A stretch of DNA of 64,000 nt from Sulfuricaulis limicola (GCF_002355735.1 NZ_AP014879.1:1798001-1862000), one strand, 5' to 3'. Shown: positions 33,135-42,412, numbered from the stretch's first letter. Numbers and translations: made by a program. Notes: a model not told the origin generated them from the sequence alone.

Positions 33135-34245
33135 GCAGCAAACGCCCCTGGTCGTCGAAACGGTACTGGCCATCGAGCCAGCCTTTGCCGAACAAAATCA
33201 ATACCTGATCGTAATAGTTGGCAGGCTCACCCTGTTTGGCGCGCAACAAGGCGGCCCGCACCCGCTCATGCTGCTTTTCCAGTGTCGGCTTGTCGCCGAG
33301 CGCGCTCAGGAACGGCAACACTGCGCCCGAATAGCCGACCGGCGAATAATCGGATTTTACTGCCACGGCGGTAACCGGATTGACCTTCTCGGGCGGTACA
33401 CCGAGCTGGCGGATCAGCACGGCATAAGTGGAGAGCATCTTGACCGTTTCCCGGCTGCTGCGCCCGGACATCCCCGCCCAGAGATACACGCGAATGGCGT
33501 CGTAGCTCCCGGAGGGTTCACGCTGGGTGTCCGGCATGACCCTGCCCGTGGAATCGACCACGAACAAATCAGGCGCAACGCCTGCACTGAAAACTTTTGG
33601 CGTCATGCGACGATAGCTGTCCCACACCGCCTGCCACGGACCTTTCGGGTCGACCGCGGCCAGGTAGCGAAACATGAACTCCGGGTAATAGCTGGGATTA
33701 AGCCAAAAACGTCCTTTATCGAGCTGGAAACCAACGGGCCCCGGCAGCAGCACCGGGCCGGCGCTTCCCGCCTGGGCAATCTCGTGACGCCGGATCAGGA
33801 CCAGCAGCTTGTGGGCGGTATCGGCATAATCCGGCGCCTTCCACAAACGCGCGGCTTCCAGCAGGCTGTAGGCGATCCATAAATCGGCATCGGAAGCGGC
33901 ATTCTCATCCTTCACGCCCCAACTGCCGTCATCGCGCAATCCCCAATGCCAGGCGGGGAGTTTTTTGCCCAGCTGTCCGGCGGCGAGATTATCGGAGGTC
34001 CACTTGAGAATGGAGTCAAACCTGGCACGGTCATTGGCGACCAGGGCAAAGAACATCCCGTACGACTGCCCTTCCGACGTACTTTTGCGTTCGAAGGTTA
34101 TATCGATCACACGGCCGTCGGCCTGCACAAAACGTTCGACGAAATCGTTCCACTCCGGCCAGTCAGACGACGCGCTGACGGACGCAGACGTGCTCAACAA
34201 CGCGCACAGCAGAATACCCCGAAACATGATTGCCTTGAGGTGCAT
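33118..34245 (-). CDS. GH8 endoglucanase (BcsZ-like), exported
   Basis: The product has 375 residues; the start (MHLKAIM) has GGAG upstream. Signal peptide about 1-26. The GH8 family fold is recognised by WNDFVERFVQADGRVID, TSEGQSYGMFFALVANDRARF (catalytic Glu), DDGSWGVKDENAASDADLWIAYSLLEAARLW and SYYPEFMFRYLA. BcsZ-type enzymes cut beta-1,4-glucans in the periplasm during cellulose-like polymer export. No bcsA/B synthase genes are present, so it may trim this cluster's own polysaccharide. It is convergent and overlapping with the chimeric glycosyltransferase gene. Confidence 0.92.
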   Translation of the reverse strand: MHLKAIMFRGILLCALLSTSASVSASSDWPEWNDFVERFVQADGRVIDITFERKSTSEGQSYGMFFALVANDRARFDSILKWTSDNLAAGQLGKKLPAWHWGLRDDGSWGVKDENAASDADLWIAYSLLEAARLWKAPDYADTAHKLLVLIRRHEIAQAGSAGPVLLPGPVGFQLDKGRFWLNPSYYPEFMFRYLAAVDPKGPWQAVWDSYRRMTPKVFSAGVAPDLFVVDSTGRVMPDTQREPSGSYDAIRVYLWAGMSGRSSRETVKMLSTYAVLIRQLGVPPEKVNPVTAVAVKSDYSPVGYSGAVLPFLSALGDKPTLEKQHERVRAALLRAKQGEPANYYDQVLILFGKGWLDGQYRFDDQGRLLPKWMR

Positions 34246-34408
34246 CACTTTTTCTCCGGTTGTATACAAGATTCCCGCCGACCCGTGCCCGCTTAATCAC
34301 GCAAGGACCGGGCACAGTGATCGCCGCTTCAACCGGCGATTTTCCGCCTGGCTGTCACCAGGCCTCAGGCGCTCATCTGAAAACTAATCGGCGCATGCCC
34401 GTGCGGTC

Positions 34409-34424
34409 TGTGCGGTCTCGTACA
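34409..34424. promoter_or_regulatory. Palindromic operator, TGTRCG-N4-CGYACA type
   Basis: TGTGCGGTCTCGTACA is fully consensus and lies in the 315-bp divergent gap between the GH8 and acyltransferase genes (164 and 137 bp from the starts). A further half-site GTGCG is at 34401. I see nothing else in the gap. Confidence 0.7.
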
Positions 34425-34560
34425 CAGTGAGGCAGAAGGTGTTCTACCGTACAGAAACAGGCCGGGTGCGGTGGGACACTGGCCATGTCGGAATAGCTGT
34501 TACCTTTATCTGTAGCAGGTGTATCGGCCATGATTATTGCCGTGCTACGCCGGGATCCAC

Positions 34561-35814
34561 ATGAACCTCGACGCCACATGGGCATACTTCGTTCTCATGG
34601 CAGTCGTCATGGGAATCGCAGCATTGCCCCAGTTTCTCTTTGTAGACAACACGCCCAGTCCGGGCGCGCGCTACTCCGCGCTTGACGGGCTCAGGGGATT
34701 CTCCGCCCTCAGCGTATTCGTTTTCCATCTTGTCGTGGTGCACCGGTTCATCGAGACCGGCATATGGGACGTGCCGGACTCCCGCTTCTACGCCTTGCTG
34801 GGGCCGGTCGGGGTGTCGCTGTTCTTCATGATCACCGGTTTCCTGTTTTGGGGGAAAATGCTGCGCGCGAAGGGTCGGCCACGCTGGCACGATCTGTATA
34901 CAGGCCGGCTGTTCCGCATCGGGCCCATGTATCTGTTCGTCGTGCTCGTGATGCTTTACATCGTGTTCGCGCGCACCGGCTTTCAGTTGCATGAGCCGGC
35001 GGGCGTCGTGGCGGGATCGGTGCTTCAATGGCTGGCCCTCGGCGTGGTGGATGCACAGCCCGATGTCAATGGCTACCGGGCCACCCACGTGCTCGCCGGT
35101 GTGACCTGGACGATTTCGTACGAATGGGCGTTCTATGCCTCGCTTATGGCGACGGCGTATTTTGCCCGCGGCAGATTCCATTTGCTGTTTGTGCTTGGTG
35201 CGCTTGCCCTCTGTCTCGCCGGAAAGGTGTTGCTGCAAATCAACGCGATTGGTCTCGCGGTGCTTTTTTTGTGCGGCATGGCCGTCGCCTCGCTGCTGCA
35301 CGAGAACACGAGACTGCGAATCCCGCACGCTCTGTCTTCGGCCATGGCGCTGGTATTGCTGCTGACCGTGCTCGCCACGTCGCGCAACGGTTATGGTACA
35401 GCTACCGCGATGTTGCTGGCGCTGTTTTTCTATCTCGTGTGCTCGGGCGCGTCGATATTCGGTTTACTCACGACCACGCCCGCGCGCCGGCTGGGAAACA
35501 TCAGTTACAGCCTGTACCTGATGCAGGGACTGGTGCTGACCCTGGTTTTCGCGATCGAGCCGATCAGGAACTTTGCCATGGCATCGCCACTGAACTACTG
35601 GGCCATCGGTATCGTCTGTGCGGGCATACTGCTGCTCAGCGCTGCGCTCGGCTATGCCTTCATAGAGCGGCCCGGAATCGCGTTAGGCAAGCGCCTTATC
35701 CGGCGCCACACCTTGCGACAGGCTGGTGATGACACAGCGCCGGTAACGGGCCCGCTGCCTGAGCCCGCGCTGAAAAAATATGCCCTGACATACCTGCTTC
35801 GTAACAATAAATAA
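34561..35814 (+). CDS. Membrane acyltransferase, family 3 (OafA-like)
   Basis: The product has 417 residues with about ten transmembrane helices. The start at MNLDATW is preceded by CCGGGA; a GTG at 34537 is possible. The N-terminus has YSALDGLRGFSALSVFVFHLVVVH, with the family's Arg-Gly and catalytic His. FFMITGFLFWGKML and the YTGRLFRIGPMY block are also typical, as is the closing SYSLYLMQGLVL. Such proteins acetylate sugars of exopolysaccharide or O-antigen, which fits its neighbours. Confidence 0.92.
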   Translation: MNLDATWAYFVLMAVVMGIAALPQFLFVDNTPSPGARYSALDGLRGFSALSVFVFHLVVVHRFIETGIWDVPDSRFYALLGPVGVSLFFMITGFLFWGKMLRAKGRPRWHDLYTGRLFRIGPMYLFVVLVMLYIVFARTGFQLHEPAGVVAGSVLQWLALGVVDAQPDVNGYRATHVLAGVTWTISYEWAFYASLMATAYFARGRFHLLFVLGALALCLAGKVLLQINAIGLAVLFLCGMAVASLLHENTRLRIPHALSSAMALVLLLTVLATSRNGYGTATAMLLALFFYLVCSGASIFGLLTTTPARRLGNISYSLYLMQGLVLTLVFAIEPIRNFAMASPLNYWAIGIVCAGILLLSAALGYAFIERPGIALGKRLIRRHTLRQAGDDTAPVTGPLPEPALKKYALTYLLRNNK

Positions 35815-35817
35815 GCT

Positions 35818-35868
35818 CGCCGTGAACGCGGCGTAGGCGGGGTTGAAAATCCCTATAGCGCCAGTCGT
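35818..35868 (-). pseudogene. Remnant of an IPT/TIG-domain gene end
   Basis: Read leftwards the stretch encodes TTGAIGIFNPAYAAFTA, which matches the C-terminal repeat of the GH5/SGNH protein at 39.3 kb at 16 of 17 residues. Homology stops at both sides, and it lies 3 bp after the acyltransferase stop. It looks like the leftover end of a second copy of that surface-protein gene. Confidence 0.65.
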
Positions 35869-35975
35869 TCGGGGAGGCGTTCTGGTTCGAAGAATTTCAA
35901 TAAACTCTTCTGTATAAGCCTGCTATCGAACAGACCCGCTTGGTTTCCGGGTTCATTATCCGCTTTCACGCACAA

Positions 35976-35996
35976 ACCCGTCTTCTTTAGACGGGT
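35976..35996. terminator. Short hairpin upstream of the ELWxxDGT gene
   Basis: ACCCGTCT pairs with AGACGGGT around a 5-nt loop, 61 bp before the next start codon. There is no T-tract, so it could be a leader hairpin rather than a terminator. Confidence 0.35.
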
Positions 35997-36056
35997 GATT
36001 ACCCACCCGACGCCCAGAATGTGCGTTGGCATTTTTGCAAAGCGAGAAGAAAATTT

Positions 36057-37514
36057 ATGAAAAAACAGACTGTCTTCGTCTCCTCACCCCTGTTCAGTTG
36101 CCTGCGAATTTCCTGCGTCACGGCTTTGCTGTTCACGCTCGGCGCTTGCGGATCGAGCGGCGATGGAGACAGCGGGTCAAACAGCGCCACCGGCAGTGGC
36201 GGCGGATCGGGCGTCGCCTCAGAAATCAAGCTCCTGGCCGTCGACGACGGCGTCAACGGCTTAGAGCCCTGGAAAACCGACGGCACCGCCGCCGGCACGG
36301 CGATGGTGAAGGATATCAATCCCGCGCCCGGGGTAAGTTCCCTCGGCTCCGACTTTACGGCCTTCAACGGCGAATTTTATTTCAAGGGCAACGACGGTGT
36401 GAACGGCTCTGAACTCTGGAAAACCGACGGCACCGCCGCCGGCACGGTGATGGTGAAGAACATCAATCCCGCGACCGATCCGCTCTTTGATCCCACGACT
36501 GGGGCAACTGTTGGCCCGCGCGGATTCACCGTCTTCAACGGCGCATTGTATTTCCAGGTCGACGACGGCGCGCACGGCTATGAACTCTGGAAAACCGACG
36601 GCACCGCCGCCGGCACGGTGCTGGTGAAGGATATCGATCCCGCGACCGGGTCGAGTTCCGGCGCTTATAACTTCACCGCCTTCAACGATGCGCTTTATTT
36701 CTCGGCCTACGACGGCGTGAACGGCACTGAACTCTGGAAAACCGACGGCACCGCCGCCGGCACGGTAATGGTGAAGGACATCAATACGCAGGCCAGTGGG
36801 AGTGCCTCCCCTGCCTTCCTCACTGTTTTCAACGATGCGCTTTATTTCAGAGCCGACGACGGCGTGAGCGACAGTGAGCTGTGGAAAACCGACGGCACCG
36901 CCGCCGGCACGGTGCTGGTGAAGGATATTAATACCGTCACAACTTCTGGTTCCGTTATTTTTGAATTCACCGTCTTTGGCGGCGCACTTTATTTCCAGGC
37001 TTACGACGGTATGAACGGCGCCGAACTCTGGAAAACCGATGGCACCGCCGCTGGTACGGTAATGGTCAAGAACATCAGCCCCGCTGGGAGTTCCTTGCCA
37101 TCCGACTTCACTGTTTTCAACGGCGCGCTTTATTTCCAAGCCAACGACGACGTCAACGGCATAGAGCTCTGGAAAACCGACGGCACCGCCGCCGGCACGG
37201 TGATGGTGAAGGATATCAACCCCGTCGCCGGGCTGGGTTCCTTCCCTGTCTTGTACGCCGTCTTCAACGGCGAACTTTATTTCAGAGCCGACGACGGCGT
37301 GCATGGCGTTGAGCTCTGGAAAACCGACGGCACCGCAAACGGCACGGTGCTGGTGAAGGATATCAGTACCGCATCGGATTCCTTTCCTGTCAGCTTTTTT
37401 GTCCTCAACAATGCGCTTTATTTCAATGCCAACGACGACGAGAGCGGCAATCAGCTCTGGAAAACCGACGGCACCGCCGCCGGCACGGTGCTGGTGAAGG
37501 ACTTCAATCCCTAG
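36057..37514 (+). CDS. Lipoprotein with nine ELWxxDGT repeats
   Basis: The product has 485 residues starting at MKKQTVF. The signal ends in a lipobox (LLFTLGAC) and is followed by a Ser/Gly linker. The rest is nine copies of a roughly 50-residue repeat centred on ELWKTDGTAAGTVMVKDI, starting about 36267, 36414, 36585, 36732, 36879, 37026, 37167, 37314 and 37455 and spaced mostly 141-171 bp. The first copy reads LEPWKTDGT and the last NQLWKTDGT. Repeats are also close at DNA level, which favours copy-number change. Proteins of this type are surface beta-propeller-like adhesion or matrix proteins of unknown ligand. Confidence 0.9.
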   Translation: MKKQTVFVSSPLFSCLRISCVTALLFTLGACGSSGDGDSGSNSATGSGGGSGVASEIKLLAVDDGVNGLEPWKTDGTAAGTAMVKDINPAPGVSSLGSDFTAFNGEFYFKGNDGVNGSELWKTDGTAAGTVMVKNINPATDPLFDPTTGATVGPRGFTVFNGALYFQVDDGAHGYELWKTDGTAAGTVLVKDIDPATGSSSGAYNFTAFNDALYFSAYDGVNGTELWKTDGTAAGTVMVKDINTQASGSASPAFLTVFNDALYFRADDGVSDSELWKTDGTAAGTVLVKDINTVTTSGSVIFEFTVFGGALYFQAYDGMNGAELWKTDGTAAGTVMVKNISPAGSSLPSDFTVFNGALYFQANDDVNGIELWKTDGTAAGTVMVKDINPVAGLGSFPVLYAVFNGELYFRADDGVHGVELWKTDGTANGTVLVKDISTASDSFPVSFFVLNNALYFNANDDESGNQLWKTDGTAAGTVLVKDFNP

Positions 37515-37540
37515 CTCGCCGCCCACATCGGGAGGAATAG

Positions 37541-37559
37541 TGCGGCGAATTCCGCCGCA
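37541..37559. terminator. Hairpin after the ELWxxDGT gene
   Basis: A 7-bp stem TGCGGCG / CGCCGCA has a 5-nt loop and lies 27 bp after the stop. There is no T-run, so termination strength is doubtful. Confidence 0.35.
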
Positions 37560-37692
37560 GGCAGGAGAGTTGCCACAGGCGGAGGAACAATGCCCGACTA
37601 TCGCCGCCATCACACTTCGGGTAACTGTGGTTTAACCGGGGACCCATGAACTGGGGGCTTCATTTTTAGTTTTAATACCCGAAGAGGGAACC

Positions 37693-38337
37693 ATGTCCAA
37701 CCTTAAACGCTTATTGGTATCGACGGCCATTCTGATCGACCTCTTGCTTACCGCCTGCGGTGGAGATGGAGGTGGAACCGGGAGTGAAAATGGAAGTGAA
37801 AGTGTGCCGCCAGCCAGTACCGGCACCATCGCCCTGCCCAAAACCGGTCAGACCACGTGCACCGATGCCACCAATGCCGTGATTGCTTGCCCCGGTACCG
37901 ACCAGGATGGCGAGCAACAGACCGGCGTGGCCTGGCCAAATCCGCGCTTCAGCATGGACGGCACCGGCAACTGCATGACCGACAACTTGACTGGCCTCAT
38001 GTGGGTCCGCGATCCGGATTATCGTATGTCCAACTTCAGGGCTCAGACCTGGCAACAGGCCCTGGATTCTGCCGCCAGCCTCGAGCTTTGCGGCTATAGC
38101 GATTGGCGGCTGCCGAATCGCAAAGAACTGCGCAGCCTCATCAATTATGGGATGACCGGCGGCGCCTGGATAGCCAGCCAGGGCTTCAGCAATGTGCTAA
38201 CAGGTAATTACTGGTCATCGTCGAGTGTTGCCGGCAGTGCGACCGACGCGTGGGCCATTATCCTTCTCAACGGTGTCGTGCTCGCCGACGTTAAGTCCGA
38301 TGGCAACTACGTCTGGCCCGTGCGCACCGGACAATAG
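37693..38337 (+). CDS. DUF1566 (Lcl C-terminal domain) lipoprotein
   Basis: The product has 214 residues. GAGGGAA lies upstream of the ATG. The lipobox is LLLTAC with a Gly/Ser linker. The DUF1566 domain (about 85-213) shows NLTGLMWVRDPD, TWQQALDSAASLELCGYSDWRLPNRKELRSLINY, NYWSSSSVAGSATDAWAI and YVWPVRTGQ. The LPKTGQTTCTDAT block before it may bind a metal through Asp and Cys residues. Domains of this kind are found in surface proteins of aquatic bacteria, in one case collagen-binding. It has a paralogue directly downstream. Confidence 0.87.
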   Translation: MSNLKRLLVSTAILIDLLLTACGGDGGGTGSENGSESVPPASTGTIALPKTGQTTCTDATNAVIACPGTDQDGEQQTGVAWPNPRFSMDGTGNCMTDNLTGLMWVRDPDYRMSNFRAQTWQQALDSAASLELCGYSDWRLPNRKELRSLINYGMTGGAWIASQGFSNVLTGNYWSSSSVAGSATDAWAIILLNGVVLADVKSDGNYVWPVRTGQ

Positions 38338-38480
38338 GGTATTTGGATATTGGACCTTTTCGTGCAGCGGAGAATGACGTGGATCAATACGAACATTCGC
38401 GCCCTTCTACGACAAAAACGATGGAGATTGCGTCACCCTTGATATCAATATTTTGATTCCTGATTACGGAGAACCTAAGC

Positions 38481-39053
38481 ATGCGTAACCTTCATCTGAT
38501 TCTGGTACTGGCCACATGCCTGTTGCCGCTCACCACGGCGCAAGCCGCGCCCGCCGACCTGCCCAAAACCGGTCAGACCACCTGCACCGACACCGCTGGC
38601 GCGGTGATTGATTGCGCCGGTACTGGCCAGGACGGCGAGCACCAAGCTGGCGTGGCCTGGCCGACTACGCGCTTCAGCGTAGACGGCACCGGCAACTGCG
38701 TCACTGACAACTTGACGGGGCTCATGTGGGTCCGGAGTCCGGATGCCACCGTTCGGACCTGGCAACAGGCTCTCGACTTCGCCAACAACCTCGACCTTTG
38801 CGGTGCTGCCGACTGGCGGTTGCCGAATGTCAACGAGCTTGAAAGTCTGGTGAACAGTGAAGCGGCCGATCAAGCATCCTTCCTGAACATCCAAGGCTTC
38901 AGCGGCGTTCAGGCAGGCAGCTACTGGTCATCGTCGATTTATGCCGCACTTGGGCCCGCTTACGCGTGGATCGTAGGCATGAGCGATGGCTACGTGAACG
39001 CCGATGATAAAATCCGCAGTAGCTACGTCTGGCCCGCGCGTGGCGGACGGTAG
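38481..39053 (+). CDS. DUF1566 (Lcl C-terminal domain) exported protein
   Basis: The product has 190 residues with signal peptide MRNLHLILVLATCLLPLTTAQA and no lipobox Cys. It repeats the architecture of the previous gene (LPKTGQTTCTDTAG, NLTGLMWVRSPD, WRLPNVNELESLVNSE, SYWSSSIYAALGPAYAWIV, YVWPARGGR), so the two arose by tandem duplication. It may sit free in the periplasm or matrix while its neighbour is membrane-anchored. Confidence 0.87.
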   Translation: MRNLHLILVLATCLLPLTTAQAAPADLPKTGQTTCTDTAGAVIDCAGTGQDGEHQAGVAWPTTRFSVDGTGNCVTDNLTGLMWVRSPDATVRTWQQALDFANNLDLCGAADWRLPNVNELESLVNSEAADQASFLNIQGFSGVQAGSYWSSSIYAALGPAYAWIVGMSDGYVNADDKIRSSYVWPARGGR

Positions 39054-39252
39054 GGTATTGGCAGATCGGGTCAATTTGCGGATCGAGGGGCGGCCGCATC
39101 GGCAGGCGGCGCATCGAGGGGAATAGGCATTCTCCTCATGTGCCGCCTGCGCCGTCTACCTCTGCGCACACCATAACATTCCCAACTAAAGCTCCGTTGG
39201 TGAACGACACCCACTCTACATACTACACGCCTGTATTCCAACTAAAGCGCGT

Positions 39253-39774
39253 TTACTGCACCGTAAACGAACTCGCCGTAAACGCCACGTAGGCCGGATT
39301 GAAGATGCCGATGGCGCCGGTGGTCGCCCCGGCCGGGATGGTCACCTGCGCCTGTGTGTCGCTGATGACTCTCACCGTGGCGTTATGCGCGGCCCCGACC
39401 CACGCCAGGTTCGAGCCGGTAAAACCGGACCCGTTCAGTGTTACCACCGTGCCCACCGGGCCGGAGCTGGGGGAAAAGTTCATGATGCCCTGTTGCGGGT
39501 AGGCCGTCGTGCCGGTTGTCACGGCGAAGGACGTGGCCGTGAACGCGACATGACTTGGGTTGAAAATCCCGATGGCGCCGGTGGTCGCCCCGGCCGGGAT
39601 GGTCACCTGCGCCTGTGTGTCGCTGATGACTCTCACCGTGGCGTTATGCGCGGCCCCGACCCACGCCAGGTTCGAGCCGGTGAAACCGGACCCGTTCAGC
39701 GTCACCACCGTGCCCACCGGTCCGGAGCTGGGGGAAAAGTTCATGATGCCCTGTTGCGGGTAGGCCGTCGTGCC
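39253..39774 (-). repeat. Tandem 261-bp coding repeat (two units)
   Basis: Units 39253-39513 and 39514-39774 encode the two IPT/TIG domains. Differences cluster in the last 15 or so codons; the middle about 200 bp is nearly identical at DNA level. This marks a recent duplication or gene conversion. Confidence 0.85.
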
Positions 39775-42270
39775 GGTTGTCGAAGTTGCCGTTGGCGTTG
39801 CTGAAGTTACCGTCGACGTCGTTGATGCAGAACCGAGCGCCGCACGTATCCCGTCCAGGAATTTCTGCGCAATCTTGGCATGCGCGGCTTCGGTCGGATG
39901 AATGCCATCGTATAAATCGGCGGTCGTCAATACCGAGTTGGCATCGACAAAGCGCACGCGTTGGCCCGCCGCGGCCCGCGCATCCACATTCCTGCGAATG
40001 ACGGCGTTGAATTGCTGAGTCAGCACCGCCCGATCGATATTATTTGGTTGAATGATCAATGAAGCTTGAGGCGGAATAGACGCTACGAAGATCCAGGCAT
40101 TGGGACGCGCTGTCCTGAGTTGATCGATCAATGCGTTATGGCGAGCTCCAATTTGATCCGCATTCTTGTCTGTCCACCAAGCGATGTCATTGGTGCCTAC
40201 CATGAGAAGAATAACGTTGGGTTGCGCAGATGCCGTCCACGTAGTGACACTGCTCGCGATACCATCGATGGTAATCCCGGAGTGTCCCTCGTGATCTTTG
40301 TCGGCAACACGCGTCCATTGGTCAGACAGTGTGCCCACATAGCTGACGCCGCAGTTGTTTTGCTGCAAACCGGTATACAGGTTATTGCGATATCCGCCGT
40401 TCACGCCAAGCGTGATGGAATCACCCAGTGGCATGATGTTGCTGCAGCTTTGAAGCTGAATACCGCTTGATGCAGTCGTGGAACCGGAAGTGGTAGTGGA
40501 TGTGGTTGTTGTCGACGTATTCCGGTTAACCAGCGTGACATTATCGATATAGAAAGTCAGGTTCGACGTGGTGTTATTCTGAAATAAAATCTTTCGGAAT
40601 GAGACGCCTTTGGGGTTCATGACCGAGAGTGGGATTTCGACGTGATACCAAACCCCCGGCGCAAAAGACGGCACGTAATTCGATATTTTCGCGGCCGTAC
40701 CCCAGCCGAGATCCAGGCTCGCCACCAGCGAATTCATGGCGGCGCCCACCACCGGACCCGCGGACACATCGAAACTCAGATGGGTATAAAGATTGGCGGG
40801 TTGATCAACCCACTTCCAATTGGCGTCGCGGCTGTCAAAGCTGATCCCGCCCCAGGTGGTGGTGTCCACTTTGACGGCGCTGAATCCGGACTTTACAAGT
40901 TGATTCTGGAGCGTCGAGGTCGAGCTCCAGCCGGAAAGCTGCCAGAGAGACGTCATGGCATCGTTAAAAATTTCCGTCGATCCAGCGGTTGGCAACGGCG
41001 TTGCGGGTGCGGGTTGCGGTGCCGTCGTAGTCGTAGTCGTCGTTGGCGGCGGCACCGTGGTCGTGGTCGTTGGTGCGCCCCACAACTTCTTCACCAACGC
41101 CAGCTTGTCCTGACGCACGTTCAAACTGTCGTCGAGGATGCCACCGGTATCGCCGCTGTTGGGGGTATAGCACCAGTAGAAACTGTTGCGCACGCCTTTG
41201 CTCAGAAGATAATCCACCAGGGCGTTCTGCCAGGTGATGTCCTGCTGGCCGCCGCTGCCCTGCCCGTACTTGCCGCCCCATTCACCGATCACCACGGGAT
41301 GCGTCTGGAAGAACTGGCCAAACAGGGCATCCCAGTGCGCCGGCAGATTGGCCGGGAACGTGGGGTCACTGAACGAGGACTTCACGTACACGTCCGGACC
41401 ATAGGTGTGCGGCGTCAGCACCAGCTTGTTGAGCGGGATGTTGAGTGGCTGATAGGCCTGGGGCTGAAAGTCTTCGCCCCAGTTCATGGGAATGTTGGAG
41501 TTCTCAACGCTGTCGTAGTTGCCGTTGATGCCCTGAACGAAAATCAGCAGGTTGGGGTTGGCCGCCAGCACCGCCGCCGAGGCGGATTCCGCCGCGGCCT
41601 TCCAGAAGTAGATCGGATTAGTGACGTTGGCGTCGCCCGCGCTCCAGCGCACGATGCCGTTGGGCTCGTTATAGATATCGATGCCGAGGAAGTGGGTCAG
41701 ATTGGCATAGCGTTTGGCGACAAACACGAGGTCGCGTATCCAGTTTTCCTTGGTGTAGGCCTGGTTGTTATAGATAAGGCTGAAATCGGCCGGGTTGGAC
41801 ACGAACCACGTCGGGTACTGTCGTTGCTTCGACACGCTGTGGAAATCGAGCAGGATGTACATGCCCTGGCGATCGGCCTCGGCCATCCACAGGTCGATGA
41901 CATCCAGCGAGGTCTTGCCGATCAGGTCCGGATTGAGCTTGGCGTCAATGTAGCTCAGCTGATTGACGGGGGTTTTGTTGTAAAGCGTATCGGGCACATA
42001 CGGCACGCGGATGGCGTTGAAGCCTAGGCTCTTGATCTGGGCGATTTGCTCTTTCCAGCCCATGGCCCACAGGTACTGGGGCTGCAGGATGGTGGCGTTG
42101 AAGCCATAATGGCTGATGCCGCGGATCTGGATTTCCTGGCCCTGGGCATCGTATATCTTGCCGGCCTGGGCGAAGTAGCCGGCGGCTATTGCGTTCGTGG
42201 CAGCTGCTATAGTAAAAAGCACCGCTAACGAGAACGCCCGAAACGTCCGATAAAAAAGACCCCTTTTCAT
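39253..42270 (-). CDS. Multidomain secreted hydrolase: GH5 cellulase, CBM-like, SGNH esterase, two IPT/TIG repeats
   Basis: The product has 1005 residues; the ATG at 42270 follows a GGGAGAGG site. Signal peptide about 1-29. GH5 domain about 31-395 (IRGISHYGFN, GFNAIRVPY, ILLDFHS, IDIYNEPNG with the acid/base Glu near 202, and VVIGEWGGKYG with the nucleophile Glu near 329). A Thr/Pro linker is near 400-420. A jelly-roll carbohydrate-binding-like region spans about 430-585 (WGGISFDSRDANW, FYIDNVTLVN), followed by a Thr/Ser linker. The SGNH domain is about 608-810 (MPLGDSITLG, MVGTNDIAWW, DGIHPTEAAH). Two IPT/TIG repeats of 87 residues end the chain. It should cut beta-glucan and remove acyl groups, acting on a matrix polysaccharide or plant-type polymer. 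Confidence 0.93.
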   Translation of the reverse strand: MKRGLFYRTFRAFSLAVLFTIAAATNAIAAGYFAQAGKIYDAQGQEIQIRGISHYGFNATILQPQYLWAMGWKEQIAQIKSLGFNAIRVPYVPDTLYNKTPVNQLSYIDAKLNPDLIGKTSLDVIDLWMAEADRQGMYILLDFHSVSKQRQYPTWFVSNPADFSLIYNNQAYTKENWIRDLVFVAKRYANLTHFLGIDIYNEPNGIVRWSAGDANVTNPIYFWKAAAESASAAVLAANPNLLIFVQGINGNYDSVENSNIPMNWGEDFQPQAYQPLNIPLNKLVLTPHTYGPDVYVKSSFSDPTFPANLPAHWDALFGQFFQTHPVVIGEWGGKYGQGSGGQQDITWQNALVDYLLSKGVRNSFYWCYTPNSGDTGGILDDSLNVRQDKLALVKKLWGAPTTTTTVPPPTTTTTTTAPQPAPATPLPTAGSTEIFNDAMTSLWQLSGWSSTSTLQNQLVKSGFSAVKVDTTTWGGISFDSRDANWKWVDQPANLYTHLSFDVSAGPVVGAAMNSLVASLDLGWGTAAKISNYVPSFAPGVWYHVEIPLSVMNPKGVSFRKILFQNNTTSNLTFYIDNVTLVNRNTSTTTTSTTTSGSTTASSGIQLQSCSNIMPLGDSITLGVNGGYRNNLYTGLQQNNCGVSYVGTLSDQWTRVADKDHEGHSGITIDGIASSVTTWTASAQPNVILLMVGTNDIAWWTDKNADQIGARHNALIDQLRTARPNAWIFVASIPPQASLIIQPNNIDRAVLTQQFNAVIRRNVDARAAAGQRVRFVDANSVLTTADLYDGIHPTEAAHAKIAQKFLDGIRAALGSASTTSTVTSATPTATSTTGTTAYPQQGIMNFSPSSGPVGTVVTLNGSGFTGSNLAWVGAAHNATVRVISDTQAQVTIPAGATTGAIGIFNPSHVAFTATSFAVTTGTTAYPQQGIMNFSPSSGPVGTVVTLNGSGFTGSNLAWVGAAHNATVRVISDTQAQVTIPAGATTGAIGIFNPAYVAFTASSFTVQ

Positions 42271-42396
42271 CACTTAAACCTCTCCCTGAGCACTGGTTGC
42301 CTCGATACATCGCAGTTCCATTGCCTGTATTCGCACCCCTGAGGGCAACTACACCGGCGCCGGCGTTCGCTTCGTACATATTAATAAGCACTTGTC

Positions 42397-42412
42397 TGTA
42401 CGGTAGCCCACG
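42397..42412. promoter_or_regulatory. Degenerate palindromic operator
   Basis: TGTACGGTAGCCCACG differs from the common core at one position (CCCAC for CGCAC). It lies 127 bp upstream of the GH5/SGNH gene and is a weak member of the operator family. Confidence 0.4.

Noticed and set aside
35940-36010. Possible cyclic-di-GMP (GEMM) riboswitch from CACGCACAAACC
   Set aside because: Only a short stretch is similar; the paired GGGACGCAAAGCC part and the second stem are missing.
36267-37490. Regularly spaced repeats considered as CRISPR
   Set aside because: The repeats are in frame and encode ELWKTDGTAAGT; spacing is about 141-171 bp and intervening sequences are related coding units.
36261-37613. 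450-codon minus-strand frame opposite the ELWxxDGT gene
   Set aside because: It mirrors the sense repeats and has no signal or family motif; the sense frame has a lipobox and the expected repeat.
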